Below, piece by piece: positions 36,096-48,018 of a stretch of DNA of 64,000 nucleotides. A program made the position numbers and the translations under genes. Source of the DNA: Hofstenia miamia (Eukaryota; Xenacoelomorpha; Acoela); the NCBI GenBank assembly GCA_004352715.1, contig SCFE01000063.1, forward strand, positions 1,351,301-1,415,300, given 5' to 3'. A model generated the notes under the pieces. That model worked only from the letters and a program-made list of their open reading frames with translations. It was not told where the DNA came from and did not search any database. Position 1 is the stretch's first letter. The number at the start of each line of letters is the position of its first letter.

Positions 36096-36559
36096 CTATT
36101 AAATCAGTAACAATAACCATACCATTAATAATATTCTTGTATCAGTAAAATAATAATATATGAAAATTGAGATGTGCACTTATTGTTGAAAAATAAGATT
36201 TACCATACAGCATGTTTTAAGAATTAATTAACAATTGAGTTGTAGAATTCTCAATCTACAAATATATTTGATAAGGAATGTCTAATGCAGAGACATTGTG
36301 TATTGCAAATGGGAAGCTACTATATGCTAAAAATCTTGTCAGGTAGTCAGGGCCTTTGTTTGTTACCTCTCCTATATATCCGCCACTACAGACAATCATA
36401 TGGGATATTCTTTCTTAATTCATTATCAAATCCTAACGTATTGAGATTTATCTAAAAGTGATAAAACGATTGTTTTGTAAAAAATTAATGGCGAATTAAA
36501 ACTCGTAAGACTCGTACTGTATACATAATTTGTAGTATATTTTAGGAAAATGTTTTATG

Positions 36560-36593
<34 letters not shown>

Positions 36594-36605
36594 TAAAGAT
36601 CGCCT

Positions 36606-36642
<37 letters not shown>

Positions 36643-37835
36643 CAATTTGTGTCTGCGTGTGCTATACAAAATTTTCGAATAAGTGTAGTACGTTATTGTC
36701 GTGAAAAATGCATTGTCTATTAAAGGGGAATCTGCGCATTTTTTTCTGAATTTCTTGTAGTTTTTTTCGAGTTGAATTTTATGATCTGTTATTCCATACC
36801 TTACTTGCTGTGTGGTGAAAGCTATTATAATGTTTGTCAAAGCATATGAATTTTTGAGAACGTTTATTTAATTTAATATATTGTTTTAAAAACGCAATCG
36901 CGGGTTGACCAAATTTGAATTTAAGTAATACTGATAAGATATGCATTTGAATTTGGTAGTAAGGAGATGATATTTTGTATTTTAGTCGATAGTTGGATAC
37001 ATTGTCATGTATATGTGAATGCATCAAGTAGAAATGGAAGATTAGGTGCACTTTTGTAATTTTGGCAATGAGAGTTTAAAGTTAAAAGTGATTTTCAGTA
37101 GGATAGCGCATTAGAAGGGAGATAATATTGAATACAGAGTTACTAGGATATGGGGAAAATTCGTTGCAATGGTAACCAGCGAATGACATCATGGGCATTA
37201 TTTGCATAGGGTAGAATATGTGTTACTACAAATTATTTACCTATTCTGTGCAACTTGCATAAGGGATGCTCTTCAGATATCATATCAGCAGGTCTCTCGT
37301 CAGAGGCAAATTTAGCGATGTCAGTCACGGCAACCACTGGTTACCATGACCCAATCTGAGGTAGAAGACAAACNCTATTATTAAATCAGTAACAATAACC
37401 ATACCATTAATAATATTCTTGTATCAGTAAAATAATAATATATGAAAATTGAGATGTGCACTTATTGTTGAAAAATAAGATTTACCATACAGCATGTTTT
37501 AAGAATTAATTAACAATTGAGTTGTAGAATTCTCAATCTACAAATATATTTGATAAGGAATGTCTAATGCAGAGACATTGTGTATTGCAAATGGGAAGCT
37601 ACTATGCTAAAAATCTTGTCAGGTTGTCAGGGGCCTTTGTTTGTTACGTCTCCTATATATCCGCCACTACAGACAATCATATGGGATATTCTTTCTTAAT
37701 TCATTATCAAATCCTAACGTATTGAGATTTATCTAAAAGTGATAAAACGATTGTTTTGTAAAAAATTAATGGCGAATTAAAACTCGTAAGACTCGTACTG
37801 TATACATAATTTGTAGTATATTTTAGGAAAATGTT
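36096..37835. repeat. 460-bp direct duplication with an N at the second copy's start
   Basis: 36096-36555 recurs as 37375-37835 with only a few differences (for example ACTATATGC versus ACTATGC, and CAGGTAGTCAGGG versus CAGGTTGTCAGGGG). The second copy begins directly after a single N at 37374. Both copies run into a (TA)n tract. A genuine duplication is possible, but the N at the junction and the allele-like divergence favour joined haplotypes. Confidence 0.75.
36556..36640. repeat. Two (TA)n microsatellites
   Basis: TA tracts at about 36559-36590 and 36608-36640 separated by a short unique spacer. Confidence 0.9.
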
Positions 37836-37884
37836 ATATATATATATATATATATATATTTCAAACTCCTTTAGCTGTAATGCT

Positions 37885-38319
37885 TTATATCTGTAGTAAT
37901 ATTTTTAAAGCAATTAAGCGGAAGTTTACTAAACAAACCTGTATTCTTAAAAATAGTCGAAGTATTACATATCCAAATAATGTACAATATGAAAGCAGTC
38001 CTATTGTAAAAACTCCCGGGTAAAAATTCAGCGAATAATCGTCTTTATAAAAGTAATAAGCCGTGAAAGAATACTGAACTATTGTAAGGAGATAAGTTGC
38101 AAACATAAGTAAAACACCTAAAATCCCGAGTTTCAACCATCCAACCTCAAGAGCGATCAGAAGATTGACTGCATAATGAAAACATGCTGTAAGACAACAT
38201 ATTACAGGTTCTTTGTAACAACCAAATATTCCACGAAGCCAATAGGGTCTGAATTCGACTTCTTCCTTTAGCTCCGTCGTTTCTATGGTAGAGAAATTGT
38301 CCGATGCATTAACTAACAT
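37885..38319 (-). CDS. PLAC8-like small membrane protein
   Basis: Intronless minus-strand frame of 144 residues starting at ATG 38319. Residues 26-42 (YWLRGIFGCYKEPVICC) resemble the start of the PLAC8/cornifelin domain, where W-x(2)-G-(L/I)-F-x-C is followed by a Cys cluster. Two hydrophobic segments follow, about 61-84 (LGILGVLLMFATYLLTIVQY) and 103-124 (FTIGLLSYCTLFGYVILRLF). PLAC8 proteins are small Cys-rich proteins with roles that differ widely between lineages. Several domain cysteines are replaced here, so it is a divergent member or only similar by chance. A possible splice donor (ACAG|GTTTGT) at about residue 127 means the true C-terminus may lie in another exon and the last 17 residues may be intron. 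It lies next to the duplicated segment ending at 37835. Confidence 0.45.
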   Translation of the reverse strand: MLVNASDNFSTIETTELKEEVEFRPYWLRGIFGCYKEPVICCLTACFHYAVNLLIALEVGWLKLGILGVLLMFATYLLTIVQYSFTAYYFYKDDYSLNFYPGVFTIGLLSYCTLFGYVILRLFLRIQVCLVNFRLIALKILLQI

Positions 38320-40807
38320 AATATATTATTCAACATGGATTTTGCGCAACACCTGCACAATGGTTAATTTGAACAGTTAAACCGTGTTGACCAATAACGG
38401 TGTATTGTAAGAGAATCGAGTAGTGTACTGTGAGCTTGCCAATATTTCTTGAAATTCATTGCCTGATATCGAACGATTAGTACAATTCTTTTGTTTGTCA
38501 TAGGTGTTTACACTCCTTTGTCTTTGTTTTTGTTTACTCCAAATTTATCATTTGATTAATGAGAAACAATAAGTCATAACGCAATGTTTGAATTTGTCAA
38601 GATTTAAAATATAGTTGATTTATATGATAAAGATAATGGAACGGTTCTTTTGGATTTCATGCTACTTAAAAATATTTTTTAGAATATATGTATCTGAAAA
38701 GTTGTTTGTGAACCTGAATGTAAGTAAAAATGTTCTTGGTCGTTATTTCTGTGTGCTTGTGATGAGGATTGTTCAAGAACTACTCAATTTTTCAACCTTA
38801 TATTTTCCTAACAAAAAATCAATTACTACCCTAGTTACAATCGTTGAAATTGAGCATGAAACTCTTGTACAAGTTTTTTAGAGGAAAATTGATGGTTTTA
38901 ATCTTTAATTTCGAGTTGTTTATAATCTATCTATTCAAATGTAAAAATGGCATGCACAACCTGTTATTTCAATTAATTCTATTTCGTGGAATTTCTGTCC
39001 CCTCAAGGGTGGTAACAGTTACAACGTTTAATAGACATCTAAATTTAAATATTTGTTTGTACGATTTATACATCTAAGGAATGCAAATTATTAATTTTAA
39101 TTTTATTCCTTAAGAACTCGCAATTTTTACTGAACTGTATTTTGGGCTGCACTAATTATGAAATTTAAAAGATCAAGTTTATGTTGCATTGAGTCCTCAT
39201 TTATTTTGGGGCATTTTTAGTAGTTGGTAAAAACTATTGTAGTTCAATTCTGAGCAAGTGAGTACAGGCCTCTGTGCTATAGATCTGTTTCTTATCTAGG
39301 CAACTCATCTGTAATACATATGTACATGTATAAGTCACACTTCAAAATATATTTATTGCGCAATATTACTAAACGCTCTGTTTAGATTGCGCAACTTGGG
39401 TGAGAAATCGTCTGCTAAAATGGATAGATAACAGTCTGACCTGACTCCATGAATTCTTAGCAGGAAAATCGGCTTGTTTCCCGATTGGATAATAATTGGA
39501 AAATAGTCGTAGGCAGGAAGCCAAACCGCCAATCTTTTCCACGCGTTTGCCAGTGTGCTAACGCTTGTTAGCCAAGGGCGACTTCGGTTTTACGGAAGTT
39601 ATTTCTTTGCGTAAGTCTTTACTATCCTCTCAGTGTTGTTTGGTTAACTGGTCTCAGTTTTATTATTACACAACTCATGTTTTCATTGTATTAACAATTG
39701 CTACAGATTTTATCCTTTATATTCAAGACGATAACATAGAATGCGAACGAATATTCAAAAGTTTTTCTACATATAGTACTTGCTTTTCAACTTAGTGTAG
39801 ATATTTGTGGAGTTATAAGTGGGTGTAGCCAGAAAATGCTGCTAAATTTTGTGGGTCGGATGGGGTCAAAAAATAAAAATGTTGACTATATCGGGTGTAA
39901 ACAATTTTAAGCATTTTCGGGCGTTTCGAAAAATCTGACTCTCAACTCAAAATTATTAATAATTGCATTGATATTTTAGGTTTTTCTAAAATAATTTCCT
40001 GCTTTTATGTATATGTAACAGATAATGCTTAAAAATTGAAGAATTTAATGAAAAGGTTTGGTATGGTTTTATCATCATATTAGATGTAATGGATTAGTTA
40101 GGTTTCAGGATAATGTCTTCCTTCTTTGAATTAATTTTAAATAGTCAATTTAGTTGCAACGTCTTAAATTTACAATTGAAGAGTTAAATATAGTCTAAAC
40201 ACCTACCTATGAATGCATATTTATAGATTCCCAAGAGAATCCTTTGGTTTATATTAAATATACATAGTTATTTAAAGTAAACTTCTTTTATGGATCTACC
40301 CATCTGAAAGATTTAATGTTTTATTGGCTGTGCAATAATAAACCCTTTAATTCTTCCCATTTTAATACAAAGAAAAATATTTTTTCATGTTTAATGTTAC
40401 ATTTACTGGATTTTAATGTTCTTCTGGTTCCTTTATTTTTTAAATAATTTTCTAATTCAAATTTTTACTTTTTTATCATGATGATGTATTGTTATATAAT
40501 TAATTTGCTTGTGCGGTTTTATTAGCCAGGTTGGGGGAAGTAACATAACAAAAAGATTCTTCGCAGATCTGAATCTAGTACTCTTTACAAAATATTTGAT
40601 CTTCTATGTGATATTGGTGTAAAATTGAAATATTTATTAGGTTGTTGTTAGGTAGTGTTTTGCAATTTGCTAGTAGTATGGATACCCTAACTTTTTATGA
40701 GTAAAACTATGGCCACTAGATTTCGAAAATTGAGACTTTGATTGCTTGTGCCATCTAGTGTTGAAATTTAAAATTATACTTGAATAAATAACTGCATTTA
40801 ATTTATA
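38320..40807. other. Non-coding stretch, no supported gene
   Basis: Short open frames at 38615-38881, 38844-39077 and 39565-39795 have no domain. A GCGTAAGT donor-like string at about 39609 follows the least AT-rich patch (39480-39610), which could be a first exon, but nothing else supports it. Confidence 0.4.
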
Positions 40808-41321
40808 TTATTCTTAATTAGTACTTGTAGCAAAACTTTTCTTTGTAAATCAATCAATTGCTCTTTGTTATAAAGTATTCTTATCATCTATATGAAATTT
40901 TGCATAAAATTCCATTTTCCGTTAACATTTCATCGTTCACATAAAAGCACAAAATTCAAAATTTGATTTAAATCAGATTCTGTTAACTTGGTCAGCATAA
41001 TTATCTAATATGATTTCTAAGAATAAGACTAAACTAAGTTTAGCTTTTATCGAGAAAATATTCCTTATTCTTAATTAGTACTTGTAGCAAAACTTTTCTT
41101 TGTAAATCAATCAATTGCTCTTTGTTATAAAGTATTCTTATCATCTATATGAAATTTTGCATAAAATTCCATTTTCCGTTAACATTTCATCGTTCACATA
41201 AAAGCACAAAATTCAAAATTTGATTTAAATCAGATTCTGTTAACTTGGTCAGCATAATTATCTAATATGATTTCTAAGAATAAGACTAAACTAAGTTTAG
41301 CTTTTATCGAGAAAATATTCC
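40808..41321 (+). repeat. 257-bp perfect-looking tandem duplication
   Basis: 40808-41064 is repeated directly as 41065-41321; both begin TTATTCTTAATTAGTACTTG and end CGAGAAAATATTCC. I see no difference by eye. No N at the junction, unlike the other duplications here, so it may be a recent real event. Confidence 0.9.
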
Positions 41322-42036
41322 AATAGAAGCCTATAAGAAACTCCTCTGCAATACAAGAACTGGAAACAATGCTATCTGAATTATTAACAATAATCTTATA
41401 AGTAAGAAAAAGTTACAATGTAACACTTCTTTGAATTATTATTGCAATAGATGTCTTTGGAATCGAAGTTTTGTCCTATGATCTGCTATCATTGAACTTC
41501 AATAAAGTGTGCGGCAAACGTTCAGGCTCATATTCACCTTTCACATGTCATTTCTTCATTCAATGATGCGACAATAATGGTGAAATAAGAATTTCGTAGA
41601 ATGATTGTAGAAAGTTGTCCGTATTCCGTATTAATTACGCGAAGAATCTCAGTTTAACAACCAATCGACTAGTTCAGAGTCAGATACAGTCAATGATACT
41701 TGAGTACATCCTACTTCAATTATAGTTTATTCTATTTTTGGATTGTTCTCTATAAAAAATTCATTGCGCGGACAATCCACTCAAACTTTTCTCATTTTCT
41801 CAATTTAATTTGTGGTTATAGAGTTAAATATTTACGTAGTAATCTAAGTAATTATCCATTGTATAAGTAAACACAGACTATTGTTTCACAGTATCTTTTT
41901 GAAAGGTTGAGACGGTATGGAATATAAAGTTTTGGTGAGAAGAAATATATTTGTTTTTTAGAAACTTTCTTCTTATATCCCCTGCGCTTCGAACTTTTTC
42001 TGGCTATGGATCCTACAATTTTAATGTTCATACTTA
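41322..42036. other. Non-coding stretch, nothing recognised
   Basis: AT-rich, with no open frame of note. Confidence 0.5.
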
Positions 42037-42517
42037 AGGGGTGTTCCCACTATCGATTTTTATCATCCGTCAAGAAATTGGTGATAAAAGTCGTTAGTCT
42101 GAACGGTCCATTCGATTTTTGGCAAAACAGCTAAATTACTGTCATCTGATAATTTATCACCCTATAAAAGTCGATATTGGGAACGGTACTAAAACTAGTC
42201 GAATAGTTACTTGAAACTAATTGTTTAGTTGAAGTAGAGAACAGTTTCGTGAAACGCCGATTTATTAAAGTTAAAATATTTCAACTTCAAAATGTACAAG
42301 CATTATTTACATTCCAAAACACACCAATCAATAAGCAGATGCTGTTATTTTTCTTACTGTCAATCAAAAGATGTTAATTTATCATCTGATAAAAATCGAT
42401 AGTCTGAACGCTATTCCAACTCCGCTTTTTCTGATAAAAAATTGCTAATGTGAACGAAAATAATTGCATTTTCGACTAAAATCTGTTGATAAAAGTCGAT
42501 AGTTGGAACACACCTTT
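42037..42517. mobile_element. MITE with GTGTTCC-type inverted ends and internal repeats
   Basis: The left end AAGGGGTGTTCCCACTATCG and the reverse complement of the right end AAAGGTGTGTTCCAACTATC match over about 28 bases and continue into GATTTTTATC / GACTTTTATC. Inside, GATAAAAGTCGATAGT(C/T)TGAAC-like units recur at least five times, several with a GAACGGT or GAACGCT tail. No coding sequence. The target duplication is unclear. Confidence 0.7.
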
Positions 42518-45500
42518 GGTCCGTTGGCTAGTGCATTACATCTCTTCTTTGGCAATATAAATATTTTCAGAAAGTGATAATGTACATAGAAAGCGAGTTT
42601 CATTTTTATTAGTGAATTGATAAGCAATTACAAACTTTTAAACCATACGACCTTTATATTTTAAGTTTCAAGATATCCAGTGTTCAATTTCAGATTATGA
42701 TTCGAATACTTCAACAATAACATAGATGTTATCAAAAACATTTTGTGTGAAGACGGAAACCTCAATAAAATGACATTGAAACAAAAGAGACGTAAAGCGA
42801 TCTGTTGAAAAAAAGATGCAATTAATTCAAACATAGTTGTTCAATGACTTTTCACTGTTTAGCCTACTGAGTTAATTTATTTCTATTTTTATGTAAAGTT
42901 TTTTTTTCATTCCATTAGGTTTTCTGTGCAGGTGATTGGAGCAAATCTTTTAACACCAAACTCCTCAGATTTTCAATATCTTTGTTTGTATTTGAATTAC
43001 AAGCGTCCAGGGGTTTTGCATAAAATAAACCATCACAAGTTTTTAGAAAATTTCTGAGAAGTTTGTGGTTAAACAAGCACAATGAAACTTTTTCAAGTCT
43101 GTCTTAAAACAATTTATTTAACTTGTTTAATCCATTATAGTTCGAGTAATAATAATAAAATAGTCAATAAGTTTAAGTCGGTAACCTGGTTGTTAATTTC
43201 TCAATTCTGCTTGTTTCAGATGTTTTAATAGCCTTAGGCATTGTTTAAAAGTAGTTTTAATTCCTACACACGTTTGCTTAAAACAAAAATGCAAGAGCCG
43301 CACAAAGTTCAAATTAAAGCTACACTCTCAGAAAAATCACTTATTTTTCTAGTAAATCAATGTCTTTTTATGAAAATAGAAACCTAATTGCTTAATTTTT
43401 AGATTTTATTTTCTTATTTGAAATACCTTTTTGAATTCAATGATGACATATAGGAATAATTTTGCGAAATTACCAAATTGCATCTCAAAGTGTATAATAA
43501 TTAGTAATATTAGTTTAGCATATGTATTTAATTATACTCACTTAAATAATGTATTTATACATTTAATGATGAGATAATATCTTAATAAAATTTGTAAAAG
43601 CTAAATTTATTTGAAAATTGTTAGCATTTAGATGCGAGAATATCGTTACATTTAATTAAATGATTTACATTAAAAATATTGCCTGCCTATTTTGGGTGGT
43701 TGTGCGTATGGAGTTTGCACAACTGAGGCAAATTATGCATTGCCATTTTCATAAATTATTAACTTTGTGATTTGTGCATAATTAAAATTATTTTTTTCAG
43801 AATTACTATTTTCTAGATATAATTCTCTTATATATTAAACTAGAAATTATTTTTTGATATTTGATGTAATTTCTAAAATACTATTTGAAGAGATTAATCA
43901 CTCAAGTGTAGTATCTCAGGATGAAATTCTCTTGATTAATTGCATAAATTTCAAGATATTTTTTTCTTTAATACAAGAGATTTTTTCTATTAGTGTAAGT
44001 AAACGTTACATTTTGAGAGATGCCGGCCTTACAGAAGCCTGAAAGCAATTAGTATACATGTATGATAGATAAGTTGAATTTTGTTTAATCAAATTATGTA
44101 ATTGCAAATTTTCCTTTCAAAATTTCAATTATTAACTATTATAAAGACTACTTAATCAGAGTCCGTACTATTAGCTTGTTTCGAATTTTATTTTAATGCA
44201 AAAAATGTTAGTCAACTCATACTTGACGCTTTATAAAAAAATTAAATGTTTATTGAAACCAAACTAAAAAGTTTAAATGGGAAAAGGCACTCTAATCACT
44301 TCTTAAATTTTTGATGCAACACGAAAGCATCTTTCATTAGGTACAGAGGTTTAATGAGTAACGAGAACGAGTACATAAAGAGGAAGCTGGGGGTAGAATG
44401 GGATGGGGTACATGTAAAACAGCCAATTGCATTATAATTAACAACATGTGAAATTGTTCTAATGCTCTCTCAATTTGCAGGTAGAGAGTAGGACAGAGTC
44501 CATTTGTAAATCAAGCTCTTCGACATAACCTACTTTGATACACTATTATAAAACACTACAATACTTCTAAAGTGCTGATGTATTTAGGGTTCTAGTTTTT
44601 AAATTCTAATTATCCAGATATAACTGAATCTTCTTTTTTCCTGCTCGGACTTATCTGGAATTCTGCCACCCTGATTATCCTGTCAAGACCCACCCATAAT
44701 GCAGATATTTGCATATTTTACTAAAAATCTGTGAAATATAAACAAATTGTTTTTAAAGTTAAAATAGAATTTTGAATTGTTTACACTCACATTCATCTTA
44801 ACTTTAATGGAATAATTGGGATTTATTTGCGTCTATTCAATACAGACTTATAACTGCAGTTAAAATAAATCGTTGTTTATCTTCAACAGAATCCTACACC
44901 ATGGATTTCTATAGAATCCTACACACGTACCTATTGCGTGCACTATTTTAAACAATGCCTTAGTGCACTATTTTAAAGAAACTATTGTGCTATCTTTTCT
45001 AGGCAACTAATTTCCTTCTAATATTCTCCCAAAGAATTTAATTAAATCATTTGTTTAGTCGCTCGGCGGTTCAAACTTAGCTGAGAAAACTAAAAATTGT
45101 ATTATTAGTTTGTGTTTTGTAAACATTTAACCTAGAAATTGTTTTAACTAATTGATTAGGTTTTAAATAAATTCTGTTTCGACTTTTTTGCAACTTAAAT
45201 TGCGGTTTCGGTTGGGTTTCGCATTTTGGCTAGCTACTATGAGCATTAGTCATACATTATCCAAGATAAAATATTTTTTCAAAGTATATTTATAACAGTT
45301 AATTATGATGTTAGTAAAGTAAACCAAAATTGCTTTTCACCTTAACAAGCATTTTGGCAGGTTATTTGCAAGAAGACTGCATATTTTTTTGGAAATAACA
45401 TTGTTAGATGTCGATCCCAACCCCTCAATATTTTTATTGGATGGTGTTATGCACATGTACCGTTGTGAAATTCTGCCTATGTGGTGTAATATACAACTTT

Positions 45501-45657
45501 ACAAATGGTGTTATCATTTTTTTCGATTCAGTTTTGATTTTGAGTGAAAACTGCCGTTTCAGCTTATTTTCAATACACTGTCGACAACTAGATTAAAGGA
45601 ATACTTGAGAACTTTTACTAATTAAAACTTATTTAGGAATTGCGGAAAAGGCTTTGA
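42518..45657. other. Upstream intergenic region of the large gene
   Basis: No supported gene. Short frames at 43854-44042 and 45408-45596 show no domain. AGTGCACTATTTTAAA occurs twice at about 44937-44977. A possible acceptor (ACTTATTTAG) sits at 45627-45636, just before the start codon of the large gene, so 5' UTR exons may lie in this region. Confidence 0.4.
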
Positions 45658-47437
45658 ATGCCTGCTTCTTCAAATATTGCTTCTACGTCTAGCAGCTCTC
45701 GTGAGTCTCGCTGGTCATCGAAACAATTTCCCAATGGCGGAAATCAAATGCAAGTAACCACAATAAGTAAAGAGGGATGCTTTGGTCGTTCAAAAGGAAA
45801 TACCGATGCTGCAGTAATAAGATTAGGGCATTGGTCGAGTGGATCGTCATGCAGTAGCACTTCACATTCAACATCATCAATGTCATATTCAAGGTCATCA
45901 ATGTCTAGTTCAACAGCATCGTCGTCGTCATCATCAGCTATGTCCTCCAGTTCCAGATCAGCAATATCATCTTCATTGGATCAAAGGTCAAGTGCACAAA
46001 AGCAGTCATCATCGTCTCGTTCCAGATCAGCAATTTTATCTTCAATTGGTCAAACATCAAGTGCACAAAAGCAGTCATTATCGTCCAGTTCCAGATCAGC
46101 AATTTCATCTTCTGGTGATCAAGTGTCAAATGGAGAAAAGCAGTTGTCATATTCTCGTTCTAGATCAGCAATTTCATATACTGCCGATCAAATATCAAGT
46201 GGAGAAAAGCAGTCATCATCATCTAATTCCAGATCAACTACTGAATCTTCAGCTGATCAATTATTAAATGCACAAAATCAGACATCATTGTCTAGTTCCA
46301 GATCATCAACTTCATCTTCTGCTGATCAACTGTCAATTGAAGAAAAGCAGTTATCATATTCTCGCTCTAGATCAGCAATTTCTTCCTCAGGTGATCAATT
46401 GTCACGGAGAGAAATGCAGTCATCATCGTCTGATTCCAGATCAATAATTTCATTTTCAGATGATCAAATGTCAAGCGGAGAAATGCAGTCATCATCGTCT
46501 AGCTCTAGGTCAGAAATATTATTTTCAGGTGATCAAATATTAAGTGCACAGAAACAGTCAACATCGTCTAATTCCAGATCAGCAATTGCAGCTTCAGATG
46601 ATTCAATATCTAGTGCAAGAAACAAGTCGTCATCAGCTAGTTCTAAGTCAAAAATATCATCTTCAGCTGATCAAATGTTATCTGCACAAAAACAGTCATC
46701 ATTGTCTAATTCCAGATCAGCAATTGCAGCTTCAGATGAACAAACACTAGGTGCACAAAAGAAGTCGTCAGTGTATAGTTCCAAATCAGCGATTTCATCT
46801 TCTGTTGATCAAATGTCACTAGAAGAAAAGCAGACATCATCTTCTAGTTCTAAATCAGAAGTTTCATCTTCAGCTGATCAAATTTTAACTACACAAAAGC
46901 AGTCAAAATCGTCTAACACCAGATCAGCAATTGCAGTTTCAGATGAACAAATATTAAGTGCAAGAAACAAGTCGTCATTGTCTTGTTCTAAATCAGAAAT
47001 TTCATCTTCAGCTGATCAAATGTTAGGTACACAAAGGCAGTCAAAATCGTCTAATTCCAGATCAGCAATTGCAGCTTCAGATGAACAAACACTAAATGCA
47101 CAAAAGAAGTCGTCAGTGTATAGTTCCAAATCAGAGATTTCATCTTCAGCTGATCAAATCTGTGCACAAAAGCAGTCATTATCGTCTAGTTCCAGATCAC
47201 AAATGTCATCTTCAGATGATCAAATGTCAAGTGGACAAAAACAGTTATCATTGTTTAGTTCCGGAATAATATCATCATCAATTGATCAAATCTCAGTTGT
47301 TCAAACACAGTCGTCGTCCAGTTCGAGATCAGTAATTTCCTCTTCATTTGGTCAAATGTCAAGTGCACACAAGCAGTCATCACTAGGTACGAAATCATCC
47401 TTAAGAAAAATATGCTCTCGTTCAAAAGCAAAAGAAG
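45658..47437 (+). CDS. Large repeat protein, exon 1: Ser-rich 23-residue repeat array
   Basis: Start ATG 45658 (MPASSNIASTSSSSRESRW), directly preceded by an in-frame TGA, which sets the start. The exon encodes 593 residues and ends at a GAAG|GTAATA donor in phase 1. Residues about 60-95 are nearly pure Ser. From about residue 96 to 580 a 23-residue unit repeats about 21 times, with consensus close to SSSSSRSAISSSADQMSSAQ followed by KQ. The D-Q and (A/E)-(Q/E)-K-Q positions are best kept, and units 11-12 and 16-17 are most alike, suggesting duplication in pairs. No signal peptide or membrane segment. The composition suggests a disordered, phosphorylatable linker. Joins in frame to the exon at 47868. 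Function unknown. Confidence 0.8.
45940..47395 (+). repeat. 69-bp coding tandem repeat array (about 21 units)
   Basis: At DNA level the unit resembles TCATCGTCTAGTTCCAGATC followed by AGCAATTTCATCTTCAG(C/A)TG and ATCAAATGTCAAGTGCACAA. Divergence between units is modest and substitutions keep the frame throughout, so the array is under coding constraint. Confidence 0.9.
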
Positions 47438-47542
47438 GTAATATACTGTTGATACATAACTAATTTCATGTTTAACTACTTAAGGCTAAATGGCTTTGAT
47501 AGAATACTTCTATAATAGAAAGATGTGAAGTTTTTCTTAAAT

Positions 47543-47592
<50 letters not shown>

Positions 47593-47757
47593 GTATATAT
47601 AGATAGATATATTGATAGATAAGTGGCGCTTTATATGTGAAATTTTGATGTTTGGGTGTACAACGTGCCGCTGGAAATTTTCCTATAGTATTAGGGGTAT
47701 TATTACGGAATTTTTTACCTAATTATATATATACATGAATATATATAAATATATATA

Positions 47758-47824
<67 letters not shown>

Positions 47825-47867
47825 AATAAATGTGATATACCTTAAGAAATTGACATTTTTCTTTTAG
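47438..47867 (+). other. Intron 1 with TA and GA microsatellites
   Basis: Begins GTAATA and ends in a TTTTTCTTTTAG acceptor. Contains (TA)n at about 47546-47600 and 47740-47802 and (GA)n at 47803-47824. Both phases agree (phase 1). Confidence 0.75.
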
Positions 47868-48018
47868 GCTGTGAATGTGTGAATCTTCATGGAAGGCTAA
47901 CGGAATGCGAGATTATGTGGTATCGGCTAAGAGATCTAATGTTAAATATTCACACAGAGCGTGCCGATGTTATTAGAGAAATCTGTAGAATATCAGAAGA
48001 TACCATGTTTAGAAAATG
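47868..48018 (+). CDS. Large repeat protein, exon 2: first W-x-R-x-R repeat
   Basis: Flanked by a strong acceptor (CTTTTAG at 47861-47867) and a donor (AAATG|GTTTGT). The 151 bases complete the split Gly codon of exon 1 and encode CECVNLHGRLTECEIMWYRL, then RDLMLNIHTERADVIREICR and ISEDTMFRK, ending in phase 2 with a split Trp codon. MWYRLRD is the first clear copy of the W-x-R-x-R-D motif that recurs in exon 3; the next Trp in the series is exactly 46 residues on, across the exon 2/3 junction. This spacing and the phase match are the evidence that the small exon is real. Confidence 0.75.

Noticed and set aside
38615-39795. Three short plus-strand frames and a GTAAGT donor-like site near 39609
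   Set aside because: No partner exon or domain. A single donor match is expected by chance.
45689-46750. Other-frame open frames over the Ser-rich exon
   Set aside because: Shadow frames of the 69-base repeat, whose length is a multiple of three and so keeps all frames open.
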